In this document: positions 16,804 to 24,068 of the stretch, piece after piece
Numbering within the stretch: the first letter of the stretch is position 1
Layout of the letters: every line of letters starts with the position of its first letter
Origin: CAKOSP01 sp964404455
GTDB lineage: Bacteria; Bacillota_I; Bacilli_A; RF39; UBA660
NCBI GenBank assembly: GCA_964404455.1
Contig: CAYOJY010000004.1
Coordinates: 1-31,024 of the forward strand
Reading direction: 5' to 3'
Length of the DNA: 31,024 nucleotides
Translations under genes and position numbers: made by a program
Notes under the pieces: generated by a model
What the model was told of the DNA's origin: nothing
Database searches by the model: none
What the model saw: only the letters and a program-made list of their open reading frames with translations

Positions 16804-16979
16804 ATTATCTTGTCTTTTATTAAAAAATTAACTAATCTTTCTGTATTTTTGTTATCATCAAACTCAACTAATTTTTGATACTGACTTATATAGTATCTTT
16901 TTTGTTTTGTCATATAATTTACAATACTTATAATACTTAACCCTGGATATTTTTGTAAATAAGCGGTAAATCCAATATA
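16788..16979 (-). pseudogene. Possible gene remnant, 63 open codons without a start
   Basis: The minus frame reads YIGFTAYLQKYPGLSIISI, then NYMTKQKRYYISQYQKLVEF and ends ..LVNFLIKDKIIQKPK. It has no ribosome binding site, opens straight after a stop and ends inside the tagH terminator. It looks protein-like more than random, and an internal ATG would give 41 residues. I cannot name its parent. The rest of 16742-17039 holds only terminators. Confidence 0.25.
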
Positions 16980-17004
16980 TTAACAAAAATATTATTATAA
17001 AATA

Positions 17005-17025
17005 AAAAAGACACAAAGTCTTTTT
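17005..17025 (-). terminator. Terminator of spoVS
   Basis: AAAAAGAC/GTCTTTTT stem with a 5-base loop, followed on the minus strand by TTATTTTAT, 15 bases after the spoVS stop. Confidence 0.8.
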
Positions 17026-17039
17026 GTTTTAGAATTTAT

Positions 17040-17294
17040 TTATTTTGCTTCTAAAATTAATTTAATTGCAGTTTTTTGTTCCCCGTTTATCACGACATCA
17101 TTAAAGGCTGGTATAACAACCAAATTCTCGCCTGATGGAGCAATGAAACCGCGAGCAATAGCAATTGCTTTAATTGCCTGATTTAAAGAGCCCGCCCCAA
17201 TTGTTTGAATTTCCAATACTTTTTTTTCCCTAAACATACTAGCAATAGCTCCCGCAACTTTATTGGGATTTGATTTAGACGATACTTTTAACAT
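17040..17294 (-). CDS. spoVS: Stage V sporulation protein S
   Basis: This 84-residue protein matches SpoVS along its whole length: LKVSSKSNPNKVAGAIASMF, then LEIQTIGAGSLNQAIKAIAI, ARGFIAPSGENLVVIPAF and the end GEQKTAIKLILEAK. SpoVS is a small Alba-like regulator needed for coat assembly and late sporulation in B. subtilis, and also occurs in some bacteria that do not sporulate. AGGAGGAAAGTTGAA precedes the ATG. It is a single-gene unit with its own terminator. Confidence 0.96.
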   Translation of the reverse strand: MLKVSSKSNPNKVAGAIASMFREKKVLEIQTIGAGSLNQAIKAIAIARGFIAPSGENLVVIPAFNDVVINGEQKTAIKLILEAK

Positions 17295-17477
17295 TTCAAC
17301 TTTCCTCCTATGAAAATTATATGTTTAACAAAATAAATTATTGATGAAGAGTAAAAAATTTATTAATTTTATTATTACATTTAGATAAAATAAATGCACT
17401 TTTTAAAATTTAAACAAAACAAAGATCCATTAGTTAAGAACTTTTAATTACAAACTATAAAAATTTATCAAAAAAAA

Positions 17478-17506
17478 TTGTTTTTATGATTGATTTCAAT
17501 TATAAT
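17478..17506 (+). promoter_or_regulatory. Putative promoter of the 17626-17856 gene
   Basis: TTGTTT (17478-17483), 17-base spacer, TATAAT (17501-17506). This is the only signal I see in the gene-free stretch 17295-17625; it implies a leader of about 110 bases. Confidence 0.5.
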
Positions 17507-17625
17507 ATTAATATAAAGAAAATAATTTATCTTCCAAATTTAAAAAAAGAAAATACATCCAAAAATTACTTAAAAATGATTCAATGAAATTAAATGCATT
17601 AATAATTAGAAAGGTTTGAAATATT

Positions 17626-17856
17626 ATGGTTATTCAAAAAACAAATAATTTACAAAAAGAAAAATATCTTTATGATTCTTTGCAAAATGAAATTGCAAAC
17701 AAAATAGGTTTTAGTAAAAATAAAATAAACCTACAAATATCCAAAAGATATGATCGAAAAAGTAAAACAATAGATTATAATGAATTTATTTATGAAGGAA
17801 AACAATATCTTTTAATCAAAAATACTTTAAAAATTATTGAAAAAAATAACGTTTAA
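17626..17856 (+). CDS. Small hypothetical protein upstream of the AgrB-like gene
   Basis: 76 residues, basic and Lys/Asn-rich, mixed helix and strand in pattern (KEKYLYDSLQNEIANKIGFS, then IDYNEFIYEGKQYLLIKNTL). No signal peptide, membrane helix or known motif is visible. AGAAAGG lies upstream of the ATG. It is on the same strand as the AgrB-like gene, 95 bases away, but that gene has its own promoter-like sequence. It may belong to the signalling locus. Confidence 0.5.
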   Translation: MVIQKTNNLQKEKYLYDSLQNEIANKIGFSKNKINLQISKRYDRKSKTIDYNEFIYEGKQYLLIKNTLKIIEKNNV

Positions 17857-17858
17857 AT

Positions 17859-17881
17859 GTAAATATTTGACATATATTTAC
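17859..17881. promoter_or_regulatory. Inverted repeat overlapping the AgrB-like gene promoter (putative operator)
   Basis: GTAAATAT and ATATTTAC form a perfect 8-bp inverted repeat with a 7-base spacer, and two further flanking pairs match after one mismatch. The right arm covers the -35 box at 17877-17882. This is where a repressor, such as the XRE protein encoded at 19469, would bind. Confidence 0.5.
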
Positions 17882-17905
17882 TTTATGTTTGATAAATAGT
17901 ATAAT
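17877..17905 (+). promoter_or_regulatory. Promoter of the AgrB-like gene
   Basis: TTTACT (17877-17882), 17-base spacer, TATAAT (17900-17905). The same TTTACT-17-TATAAT arrangement drives the gene at 30115. A TTGACA at 17867-17872 has no -10 at normal spacing. Confidence 0.6.
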
Positions 17906-17951
17906 TTTAGCAGAAATAAAAACATAAAAATATAAAGGTATATGGTGTTAA

Positions 17952-19259
17952 ATGAAAATTAAAGTCCAAGAAAAAGATAAAGTAATATTTGCCAAGTTAT
18001 TAATAAAAATTACTTTTGTGATGATTTGCATAAGTGCTTTTATTAAAATTCTTGGTTTTAATATTTTTGATGCAAATCGAAGCAATCAGATATTATTGCT
18101 CATAAGTCAAATCATTTATAAATATCAATTACTTTATGTAATAAATTTTTTGCTTTTATTTATTCAAACTTATATTTTTCTTAAAATAGTATGTAAAAAT
18201 GATAATAAAAAAGTGTATTATATATTTGCTTTTTTATTATCATTAATAGGCATTTTTACTCAAACTCAATATATCTCAAAATATTTTGTTAACTCTCAAT
18301 CGGCTAACCTTTTTTATTTTATATTTTCTTTTTTAATACTTATTATCCCAGCAATAATTATAGATATTAAAATAAAATATCCATCAAACAAAAAACAATT
18401 GGCTTTACTTCGTTATTTAATAAATATCTGGCATAGAATTAAAAAACCCATTTTCTTATTTATAATTTTAGCAATCTATCAGGCTTTAATATTATTTTTA
18501 AGAAATATAACGATCAACCTAAATCAAGATGATTATATTTATAACTTTTTGCTCAATTTTGATTATATTATACTTTTAATAGCTACATATTATGTATTTA
18601 TTAAAAAGAAAAATAATTTAGAATTAAAGTCTGAATTAAATTTTTCTTTAATCAACTTATTTCACAATAGGCCATCTTTAAAAGAAATGGAATTATTGGT
18701 AAAAAGTTTAATAAAAAAACAAAAAAAATTTAAAAGAAAAAGTAAAGAAGACAAATTAGTTTTTATTTTGTATGCATCTTTTTTTATGATAACCGAATTA
18801 GTAAATTTAGGCTTAATTATTTTTATTGCTAATTTAAATGATTATCTTATTGAATGTATATTTATAATAATTGCCTTTTTAGTATCTAGAAAAGTTTTTG
18901 GGGCATTTCATTTTAAATCAGCAATTAAATGTTTTGTAGTATCTAATATTGCCTTTTTTATATTGAATACAATAACAATCAACACTGATATGTCTTTCGC
19001 AATACCAATAGGTTTAGGGCTGGGCTTATCTTTAGGGACTTCTTTATTAATAAAGAAAACAAATAAATCAATATATCGAGGAATGCCTAAGAATGAATTA
19101 ATGGAAATTTGCGCCGGCAAAAAATTAACAACTATGGAAATGAATATTTTAGAAGATTTTTATTGTAACAGAATGAACATGATTCAAATTACAATAAAAT
19201 ATTCTTATTCTGATTCAGCAATCTATCGATTTAAAGCTAATGCCCTTAAAAAAATTTAA
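17952..19259 (+). CDS. AgrB-type peptide-processing membrane protease fused to an N-terminal membrane domain and a C-terminal helix-turn-helix
   Basis: 435 residues in three parts. Residues 1-225 hold about six hydrophobic helices of no family I know. Residues about 240-370 resemble AgrB, the membrane peptidase that matures autoinducing peptides. RKVFGAFHFKSAIKC keeps R313, the catalytic His (H320) and Cys (C327) at the AgrB spacing of seven residues, followed by two or three helices. Residues 375-435 look like a sigma-70 region-4 or LuxR-like helix-turn-helix (LTTMEMNILEDFY, then ITIKYSYSDSAIYRFKANAL). Normal AgrB is about 190-210 residues with none of these extensions. GGTG precedes the ATG. 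A peptide gene and an XRE gene follow. No AgrC or AgrA homologue is adjacent. Function as a signal-peptide processor is inferred. Confidence 0.75.
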   Translation: MKIKVQEKDKVIFAKLLIKITFVMICISAFIKILGFNIFDANRSNQILLLISQIIYKYQLLYVINFLLLFIQTYIFLKIVCKNDNKKVYYIFAFLLSLIGIFTQTQYISKYFVNSQSANLFYFIFSFLILIIPAIIIDIKIKYPSNKKQLALLRYLINIWHRIKKPIFLFIILAIYQALILFLRNITINLNQDDYIYNFLLNFDYIILLIATYYVFIKKKNNLELKSELNFSLINLFHNRPSLKEMELLVKSLIKKQKKFKRKSKEDKLVFILYASFFMITELVNLGLIIFIANLNDYLIECIFIIIAFLVSRKVFGAFHFKSAIKCFVVSNIAFFILNTITINTDMSFAIPIGLGLGLSLGTSLLIKKTNKSIYRGMPKNELMEICAGKKLTTMEMNILEDFYCNRMNMIQITIKYSYSDSAIYRFKANALKKI

Positions 19260-19336
19260 TTATTTTAATAATTTTGTTTTTGAAGGTTTTTGAAGGATTA
19301 TTAATGTTATCTTAATTTTATAAAGGAGGTGACATT

Positions 19337-19420
19337 ATGTGGGGAAGTTGGATATTTTTTGGACCTACTGATCATCTTAAAAAACTTGCTGAAAAAATAG
19401 CGCATTTTTGCTGCAAATAA
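19337..19420 (+). CDS. 27-residue candidate signal-peptide precursor
   Basis: An ATG follows the best ribosome binding site in the window (AAAGGAGGTGACATT). The peptide starts MWGSWIFFGP, continues with an amphipathic helix pattern (DHLKKLAEKIAHF) and ends CCK before TAA. Position just downstream of the AgrB-type gene is where agrD genes sit. The amphipathic helix could bind the membrane as in AgrD, and the Cys pair could form a thiolactone or disulfide. It lacks AgrD's acidic, Pro-containing C-terminal tail, so another type of secreted or membrane peptide is possible. Confidence 0.6.
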   Translation: MWGSWIFFGPTDHLKKLAEKIAHFCCK

Positions 19421-19468
19421 AATATTGCAATGTTTTTTAATACCACTTTCACAATAAAAAAATAAATA

Positions 19469-19717
19469 ATGTGTAATGGAGTAGATTCACACAAGTTACT
19501 CACTAAAAGAATTGATAATTTGTGTAAAAATAATAGAATAAATAATAAAAAAATGACTCCCTATAGAATTGCAAAAAATGGTAATTTAAATGTTAGTACC
19601 TTAAATAATTTTCTTAATGGAACCTTTAAAGATGCTAGATTCTCAACTATTACTAAAATATGCAATGGACTTGATATAAGTTTACAGGAATTTTTTAATG
19701 ACGATTTATTCAAATAG
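19469..19717 (+). CDS. XRE-family regulator of the signalling locus
   Basis: 82 residues, essentially only a helix-turn-helix domain: KRIDNLCKNNRINNKKMTPY, then RIAKNGNLNVSTLNNFLNGT and FSTITKICNGLDISLQEFF. The last segment is the usual end of small XRE proteins. The ATG lacks a Shine-Dalgarno site, so translation may be weak or depend on the upstream peptide gene 48 bases away. A terminator follows at once. It may control the AgrB-like promoter. Confidence 0.85.
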   Translation: MCNGVDSHKLLTKRIDNLCKNNRINNKKMTPYRIAKNGNLNVSTLNNFLNGTFKDARFSTITKICNGLDISLQEFFNDDLFK

Positions 19718-19743
19718 AAAAGCAACAGATGTTGCCTTTTTAT
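19718..19743 (+). terminator. Terminator of the signalling locus
   Basis: GCAAC-AGAT-GTTGC stem followed by CTTTTTATT, starting directly after the XRE stop codon. Confidence 0.75.
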
Positions 19744-19749
19744 TATGCA

Positions 19750-20280
19750 TCATGTTTCTTTATCACTTATATATACACTGATAGGATCAATAATTTCCAG
19801 TATTCCATGAATATAGAAAAAGAAACCTAAAACTAAAACTTGAACATCTTCAGTAAAATACAAATTAATTGTACACAAAACTCCTGTTAAAACAAATAAA
19901 ATTAAAGTCATAAAACGAACAATCCAAACTATATTTTTTCGATCATTGTAATAATCACATTTTTTCAATTTAATTAAAGCCATAAACATTACCCAAATAA
20001 ATAACGAAATTGCTAAATTCCAAGGTTTTAAAGCAACATTAATTTTTAAGGCAACAATTAAAGTAATAATTGAAGCAATAGTAGTAAATAAACTTTCATA
20101 ATCCTTAGACTTTCTAGTAGTTAAAAATTGAATTAAGTTTATAATACTATAAAAACCTAGTATCAATGTAAAAATTAATTTTACATTAGTAATTGACATA
20201 AGCGGAAAAATCAAAACTAATGTTCCACATAATATTAAAACTACGGCAATAACTAAATCAATTATTTGTTTTTGTTTCAT
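19750..20280 (-). CDS. DUF308/HdeD-like membrane protein
   Basis: 176 residues with six predicted hydrophobic helices in pairs, starting VIAVVLILCGTLVLIFPL. The layout and the repeated aliphatic hairpins are those of the HdeD/DUF308 family. AAGGTG lies before the ATG. Its function is unknown, and it converges on the signalling locus. Upstream, ATGCTATAATAGCAT (near 20302-20316) is a short palindrome. Confidence 0.65.
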   Translation of the reverse strand: MKQKQIIDLVIAVVLILCGTLVLIFPLMSITNVKLIFTLILGFYSIINLIQFLTTRKSKDYESLFTTIASIITLIVALKINVALKPWNLAISLFIWVMFMALIKLKKCDYYNDRKNIVWIVRFMTLILFVLTGVLCTINLYFTEDVQVLVLGFFFYIHGILEIIDPISVYISDKET

Positions 20281-20532
20281 TTTTTCACCTTCTTGACTAA
20301 ATGCTATAATAGCATTTTTAAAGTAATAAAACTTTAAATCTTAACTTTAATTATATTTTAGCATTTTTATTTATTTTCTTCAATAAATTGTCTTTTATTT
20401 TACAAATTTTTTAATTTTTACAGCTCAATTCTTAACCAAACTCTTTTTCTTTTTTTAAATAACCAAAAAACTAGATGGCACTATAGTTAGTAATCTATCA
20501 CTCTCGATTAAAATTTCGAGTTTCTATAAAAC

Positions 20533-20606
20533 TGGTGCCGATTAACAGAATTGAACTGTTCACTAACCCTTACCATGGGTTTATTATACCGCTTAACTAA
20601 ATCGGC
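20533..20606 (-). tRNA. tRNA-Thr (GGT)
   Basis: The acceptor GCCGATT pairs with AATCGGC, with CCA encoded. The anticodon stem AACCC/GGGTT encloses ATGGTAA, giving GGT. The D-arm is weak and AT-rich, but all positions fit. Confidence 0.92.
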
Positions 20607-20617
20607 CTGCTAAATCT

Positions 20618-20645
20618 ATTATAACAAAAAAATAGTATAAATCAA
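20618..20645 (-). promoter_or_regulatory. Promoter of tRNA-Thr
   Basis: On the minus strand TTGATT (20640-20645), 16-base spacer, TATAAT (20618-20623), 11 bases before the tRNA. Confidence 0.7.
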
Positions 20646-20755
20646 TAAATCTAATTAATTATAATGTTTAAATTATTTAGATGATATCTCACATAAAATT
20701 TAATTCATTCCATCTTCTAATTCTTTAATTTAATTATGCCATATTATATATATTT

Positions 20756-20784
20756 AAAACTCGGAAAATAATATCCCGAGTTTT
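20756..20784 (-). terminator. Terminator after tRNA-Leu
   Basis: AAAACTCGG/CCGAGTTTT 9-bp stem located 11 bases past the 3' end of tRNA-Leu, flanked by A/T runs on both sides. Confidence 0.75.
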
Positions 20785-20795
20785 CATATCATATA

Positions 20796-20884
20796 TGGTG
20801 CCCACGGCCGGAATTGAACCGGCACGGGCTATAACACCCGCAGGATTTTAAGTCCTGTGCGTCTACCTATTCCGCCACATGGGC
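20796..20884 (-). tRNA. tRNA-Leu (TAA)
   Basis: The acceptor GCCCATG pairs with CGTGGGC (one G-U). The anticodon loop CTTAAAA gives TAA, and the long variable arm (CGGGTGTTATAGCCCG) is that of a class II tRNA. CCA is encoded. Confidence 0.97.
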
Positions 20885-20914
20885 AGGCACCATCTTAATC
20901 AATAAGATAAAGTA

Positions 20915-20943
20915 ATTATAATATGTTTTTCCAATAAATTCAA
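20915..20943 (-). promoter_or_regulatory. Promoter of tRNA-Leu
   Basis: On the minus strand TTGAAT (20938-20943), 17-base spacer, TATAAT (20915-20920). Confidence 0.65.
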
Positions 20944-21055
20944 TATTTTTTGCAAATATTTATGTTTTTTGCGTAAAAATTTGGGTTTTTATTAATTAAT
21001 TCAATTTTTTTAGGCATATTTTATTATAAAGCATCTTAAATAGCTATTAAGATAG

Positions 21056-21085
21056 TTGACATTACTTTTTTTGCTATGTTATAAT
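21056..21085 (+). promoter_or_regulatory. Promoter of the four-tRNA cluster
   Basis: TTGACA (21056-21061), 18-base spacer, TATAAT (21080-21085), 15 bases before tRNA-Ser. Confidence 0.88.
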
Positions 21086-21100
21086 TTGTTTGTACCCATT

Positions 21101-21193
21101 GGAGGAATACCCAAGTCTGGTTGAAGGGGTCGGTCTTGAAAACCGAAAGGTCGGGCAACCGGCGCAGGGGTTCGAATCCCTTTTCCTCCGCCA
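21101..21193 (+). tRNA. tRNA-Ser (TGA)
   Basis: The acceptor GGAGGAA pairs with TTCCTCC. The anticodon loop CTTGAAA gives TGA, a long variable arm (AGGTCGGGCAACCGGC region) is present, and CCA is encoded. Confidence 0.97.
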
Positions 21194-21205
21194 TTTAAAA
21201 TATAT

Positions 21206-21283
<78 letters not shown>

Positions 21284-21287
21284 TTTT

Positions 21288-21363
21288 GGTCTCGTAGTGT
21301 AGTGGTTATCACGTCTGCCTGTCACGCAGAAGATCGCCGGTTCGAGCCCGGTCGGGACCGCCA
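21288..21363 (+). tRNA. tRNA-Asp (GTC)
   Basis: The acceptor GGTCTCG pairs with CGGGACC (one G-U). The anticodon loop CTGTCAC gives GTC, and CCA is encoded. Confidence 0.97.
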
Positions 21364-21364
21364 T

Positions 21365-21440
<76 letters not shown>

Positions 21441-21488
21441 TTTAAAGATTAGTTAAAACTTAATTAGTTTAAATTCAAAATAAATTAG

Positions 21489-21513
21489 TCTCAACAAGTG
21501 TTGAGATTTTTTA
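21489..21513 (+). terminator. Terminator of the tRNA cluster
   Basis: TCTCAACA/TGTTGAGA hairpin followed by TTTTTTATT, about 50 bases after tRNA-Phe. Confidence 0.85.
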
Positions 21514-21530
21514 TTGCTTATTTTTAAATA

Positions 21531-21552
21531 AAAAAAGATTAACATTAATCCT
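21531..21552 (-). terminator. Terminator of the S1-domain gene
   Basis: On the minus strand GATTAA-TG-TTAATC is followed by a T7 run; the stem overlaps the stop region of the gene. Confidence 0.7.
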
Positions 21553-21880
21553 TAATTGATTTTAACTTAATCTCAATCCATTTGGGAAGGGCATTTTTTA
21601 ATGATATAAAATCATCACTTACAACATCATTAAAAATTTTATAATTAATGTTTTTTATGGATAACTTCAAATGAAAATTATTATTATCTACTTCAATAAC
21701 TCGACAATTTATTATTTCGCCGATTTTAACATAATTTTCAACACTACGGACATACCCATTGGTTATTTCGGAAATATGAACTAAACCAAGATAACCGTAA
21801 TCAGCGCTAACAAAAAAACCATAACTTTCAATCGCCGTAACTTTACATTTTATAACTTCGCCTGTTTTAAATATTTCCAT
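21545..21880 (-). CDS. S1 RNA-binding domain protein (GSP13/YugI/CvfD-like)
   Basis: 111 residues. Residues 1-75 form one S1 OB-fold: GEVIKCKVTAIESYGFFVSA, then LGLVHISEITNGYVRSVENY and GEIINCRVIEVDNNNFHLKLS. The short C-terminal tail LPKWIEIKL is also seen in GSP13-like proteins, which bind ribosomes or RNA in Bacillota. It is transcribed divergently from nfu. Confidence 0.85.
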   Translation of the reverse strand: MEIFKTGEVIKCKVTAIESYGFFVSADYGYLGLVHISEITNGYVRSVENYVKIGEIINCRVIEVDNNNFHLKLSIKNINYKIFNDVVSDDFISLKNALPKWIEIKLKSIKD

Positions 21881-21941
21881 AATATCCCTCTTTTTTTATT
21901 TTAACAAATAATTGAACTAAAATCCATTTTTTAAAAAAATA

Positions 21942-21950
21942 TGGTATACT
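21942..21950 (+). promoter_or_regulatory. Extended -10 promoter of nfu
   Basis: TGGTATACT is an extended -10 (TGn plus TATACT). The expected transcription start falls at or just before the GTG at 21957, so the mRNA would have almost no leader. Confidence 0.55.
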
Positions 21951-21956
21951 TAATTT

Positions 21957-22190
21957 GTGATTAATATGGAAAAAAAGATTATGAATATTATTGAAAAAAT
22001 TCGTCCATACTTAAATATGGACGGTGGAGATTTAGAATTTATTAAATATGAAGATAATTATATTTATGTTAGATTAATAGGTAATTGTGCTGATTGCTTA
22101 GATCAAGATACAACAATTAATAATCTGCTATTTGATTTTTTTAAAAATGAAATAACAGATTTAGAAGGAGTAATTAACGTATCATTTTAA
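21957..22190 (+). CDS. nfu: NifU C-terminal-domain protein (Nfu/YutI), Fe-S carrier
   Basis: 77 residues. RPYLNMDGGDLEFIKYED and the CxxC in IGNCADCLDQDTTINNLL are diagnostic of the Nfu domain, which holds a [4Fe-4S] cluster between two monomers and passes it to target proteins. GTG at 21957 or ATG at 21966 could start it; neither has a Shine-Dalgarno site, which fits the near-leaderless promoter. The 3' end overlaps the convergent yutH-like gene by 9 bases. In B. subtilis yutI lies in the same genomic neighbourhood as yutH, yutD and yunB. Confidence 0.93.
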   Translation: MINMEKKIMNIIEKIRPYLNMDGGDLEFIKYEDNYIYVRLIGNCADCLDQDTTINNLLFDFFKNEITDLEGVINVSF

Positions 22191-23108
22191 CTTTACAATC
22201 CAATTTATTTCTTCAATAAGCATATATTTTAAAATTTCTAAATATATTTTTTTTAAAAATTGTTCATAATCTTGAACTTTTTTTAATATTCCTACTAAAT
22301 TTTCTTCACTCATATTTTTATTCATAATTTTTTCATATATATCAAAATAATAGGAAGGATAGAGCAAACGAGCCATAAACATCTGATAACTATATTTTGT
22401 TAACCTAACACTTTTTAAATATGTTATGGCATCTAAGTAAGCACCTTCACCATAAAAAAATGTTGATTTTAAATATTCAGCAATATCTCTTACTTCTAAA
22501 TCAAAAACATAACTTAAAGGATTATAATAATTTAAAATAATATTAGGACTGTAAATACGACGATGACATAACGTTATTTTATCGCCCTCACCAATTAGTG
22601 TATCTTTTACTGTTTTATTAACTAAACTAATTGCATTTTCAGCTAAACCTAAATAATAACTAAAAGAATCTAAGATAACTATTTTATCTTTTCCTAATTC
22701 ACTTATTTGATATTCGAAGTAATCTATTTTTTTACTCCACAGTTCCCCCCAATTATTTCGATATAATTTACTTTGATAATTATTTAAAATTGTTTTTTTA
22801 TTAATTTTAATCATTTCCACTATATCTACTTCTTCCATATAATTATGAGGAACTCTTAATAAACAATAATTTATGTTATCATTTACAGTTATAACCTTAT
22901 TATTTTTATTAAGCATAATATCCATTGTAAGAACTTTTTTGCTTTTTAATTCCATTAAACATTTTAAAATATCATCAATTTCATCTATTCCTCGAGGATA
23001 ATTAACAAAAATATAATTAGTACCATTTAATAAAAAAGAATAAACACCGTTATTCTCACACAAATCTGCTATCTTAATATTATAGTTATATTCAATAACT
23101 TCTTTCAT
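22182..23108 (-). CDS. YutH/CotS-like kinase-fold protein
   Basis: 308 residues. The C-terminal half has LCHRRIYSPNIIL at 180-192 and VFDLEVRDIAEYLKSTFF at 201-218. These align in pattern with the HxR..P....D...RDLAEWI block of B. subtilis YutH, a spore-coat-associated relative of the CotS kinase family. The usual HGDxxxxN catalytic loop is altered (HRRIYSPN), so activity is doubtful. The N-terminal half has an ATP-lobe-like pattern. Identification is supported by neighbours (nfu, yutD, yunB). It ends in TGA. Confidence 0.6.
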   Translation of the reverse strand: MKEVIEYNYNIKIADLCENNGVYSFLLNGTNYIFVNYPRGIDEIDDILKCLMELKSKKVLTMDIMLNKNNKVITVNDNINYCLLRVPHNYMEEVDIVEMIKINKKTILNNYQSKLYRNNWGELWSKKIDYFEYQISELGKDKIVILDSFSYYLGLAENAISLVNKTVKDTLIGEGDKITLCHRRIYSPNIILNYYNPLSYVFDLEVRDIAEYLKSTFFYGEGAYLDAITYLKSVRLTKYSYQMFMARLLYPSYYFDIYEKIMNKNMSEENLVGILKKVQDYEQFLKKIYLEILKYMLIEEINWIVKLK

Positions 23109-23130
23109 ATAATCACATTAAAACATATGA

Positions 23131-23163
23131 AAAAACTAAGTTTTTTATGTTAACTTAGTTTTT
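23131..23163 (-). terminator. Terminator of the 23155-24021 gene
   Basis: AAAAACTAAGTT/AACTTAGTTTTT stem with a 9-base loop, overlapping the stop codon. It separates this gene from yutH-like. Confidence 0.85.
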
Positions 23164-24021
23164 GTTTTCAAATTTTATAATTAATGCTTCGAACATATTT
23201 TCACAAGCTTTCATAAAAGCATCTTTTATTTCATCATATTTTTCATCTTTTAATATTGGATTACTTGAAACCGGATTAATTATAGGCTGAGTATCTATAT
23301 CGCTACTCCCCGGATTTTCCATATTAATATTTGGTGCCACCTCAGGTTCTTGAGTAGGCATATTAGGTAATACTGGTTCTGGAATTTGTGTATTTGCAAC
23401 TGGAGTTTCTATTTGTGGTGCGATATTTTGATCCACATTAGGTATACCTGTTTCAGGCATAACTGGTATTTCAGGAATTATCGGATTATTAGGTTCCATT
23501 ACCGGTACGTTATCCACAACTGGTGTTACCACTGGTTCGGGAATATTAACTTGAGGTATTTCCGAACTATTAGAAATTGAAGCTTCTGGCTGAATAACCC
23601 CTGCATCAGGATTAATCGCCTCTATTGCCTCAGCAGAATTATTTGGGGTATCTAAAGCATCATTGGCAACTACTTCTGGAAGATAATTGTTTTTTAATGC
23701 TTCAAAAGAAGGAATCGGTAAAGTTAACTGCGTATAAAAAATATCTTCTGCCATTAATTCACTAGGTAAATTAATATAATTCATTTTATTTCCAGCTATT
23801 ACATTTTTTAAATATTCCTTTACTTTTTGCCATTCTTCTTGGTCTATAATTTTCACTACTTTATTATCTAAAATTTTGCTCACTAAAATTATTGGTAATC
23901 CCATACTACCAATAGATTCATTATCAAAAATTAAATAAGTTTCATTTTCTACTTTAAAACCAGAAATTAATTTTTTTTCTACAATACTCCCCGATACAGA
24001 ATTTAATTTTATTTTATTCAC
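23155..24021 (-). CDS. Hypothetical two-domain protein with Pro-rich linker
   Basis: 288 residues. Residues 1-120 form a mixed alpha/beta domain (ETYLIFDNESIGSMGLPIIL, then VKIIDQEEWQKVKEYLKNVI). Residues about 125-255 form a low-complexity linker rich in Pro, Asn, Glu, Ile and Val with repeated P-x-x-P units such as IPEPVVTPVV and IPEIPVMPET. A short C-terminal helix of about 30 residues follows (DEIKDAFMKACENMFEALII). There is no signal peptide, so it is probably cytoplasmic. GTG start behind AAGGGATG. Family unknown. Confidence 0.7.
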   Translation of the reverse strand: MNKIKLNSVSGSIVEKKLISGFKVENETYLIFDNESIGSMGLPIILVSKILDNKVVKIIDQEEWQKVKEYLKNVIAGNKMNYINLPSELMAEDIFYTQLTLPIPSFEALKNNYLPEVVANDALDTPNNSAEAIEAINPDAGVIQPEASISNSSEIPQVNIPEPVVTPVVDNVPVMEPNNPIIPEIPVMPETGIPNVDQNIAPQIETPVANTQIPEPVLPNMPTQEPEVAPNINMENPGSSDIDTQPIINPVSSNPILKDEKYDEIKDAFMKACENMFEALIIKFENKN

Positions 24022-24068
24022 TTTTAATCATCCCTTCTTATCATAAAATAATTATAACATATCACAAA

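Noticed and set aside
17487..17588. Short plus-strand ORF of 33 codons upstream of the 76-residue gene
   Set aside because: No ribosome binding site and its start lies inside the -35/-10 spacer of the predicted promoter.
17867..17895. TTGACA at 17867 as the -35 box of the AgrB-like gene
   Set aside because: At 16-18 bases downstream the hexamer is TGATAA-like and poor; TTTACT-17-TATAAT fits better.
23386..23580. Plus-strand open frame opposite the Pro-rich region
   Set aside because: It is the antisense shadow of a low-complexity Pro/Asn/Glu linker; it has no ribosome binding site.
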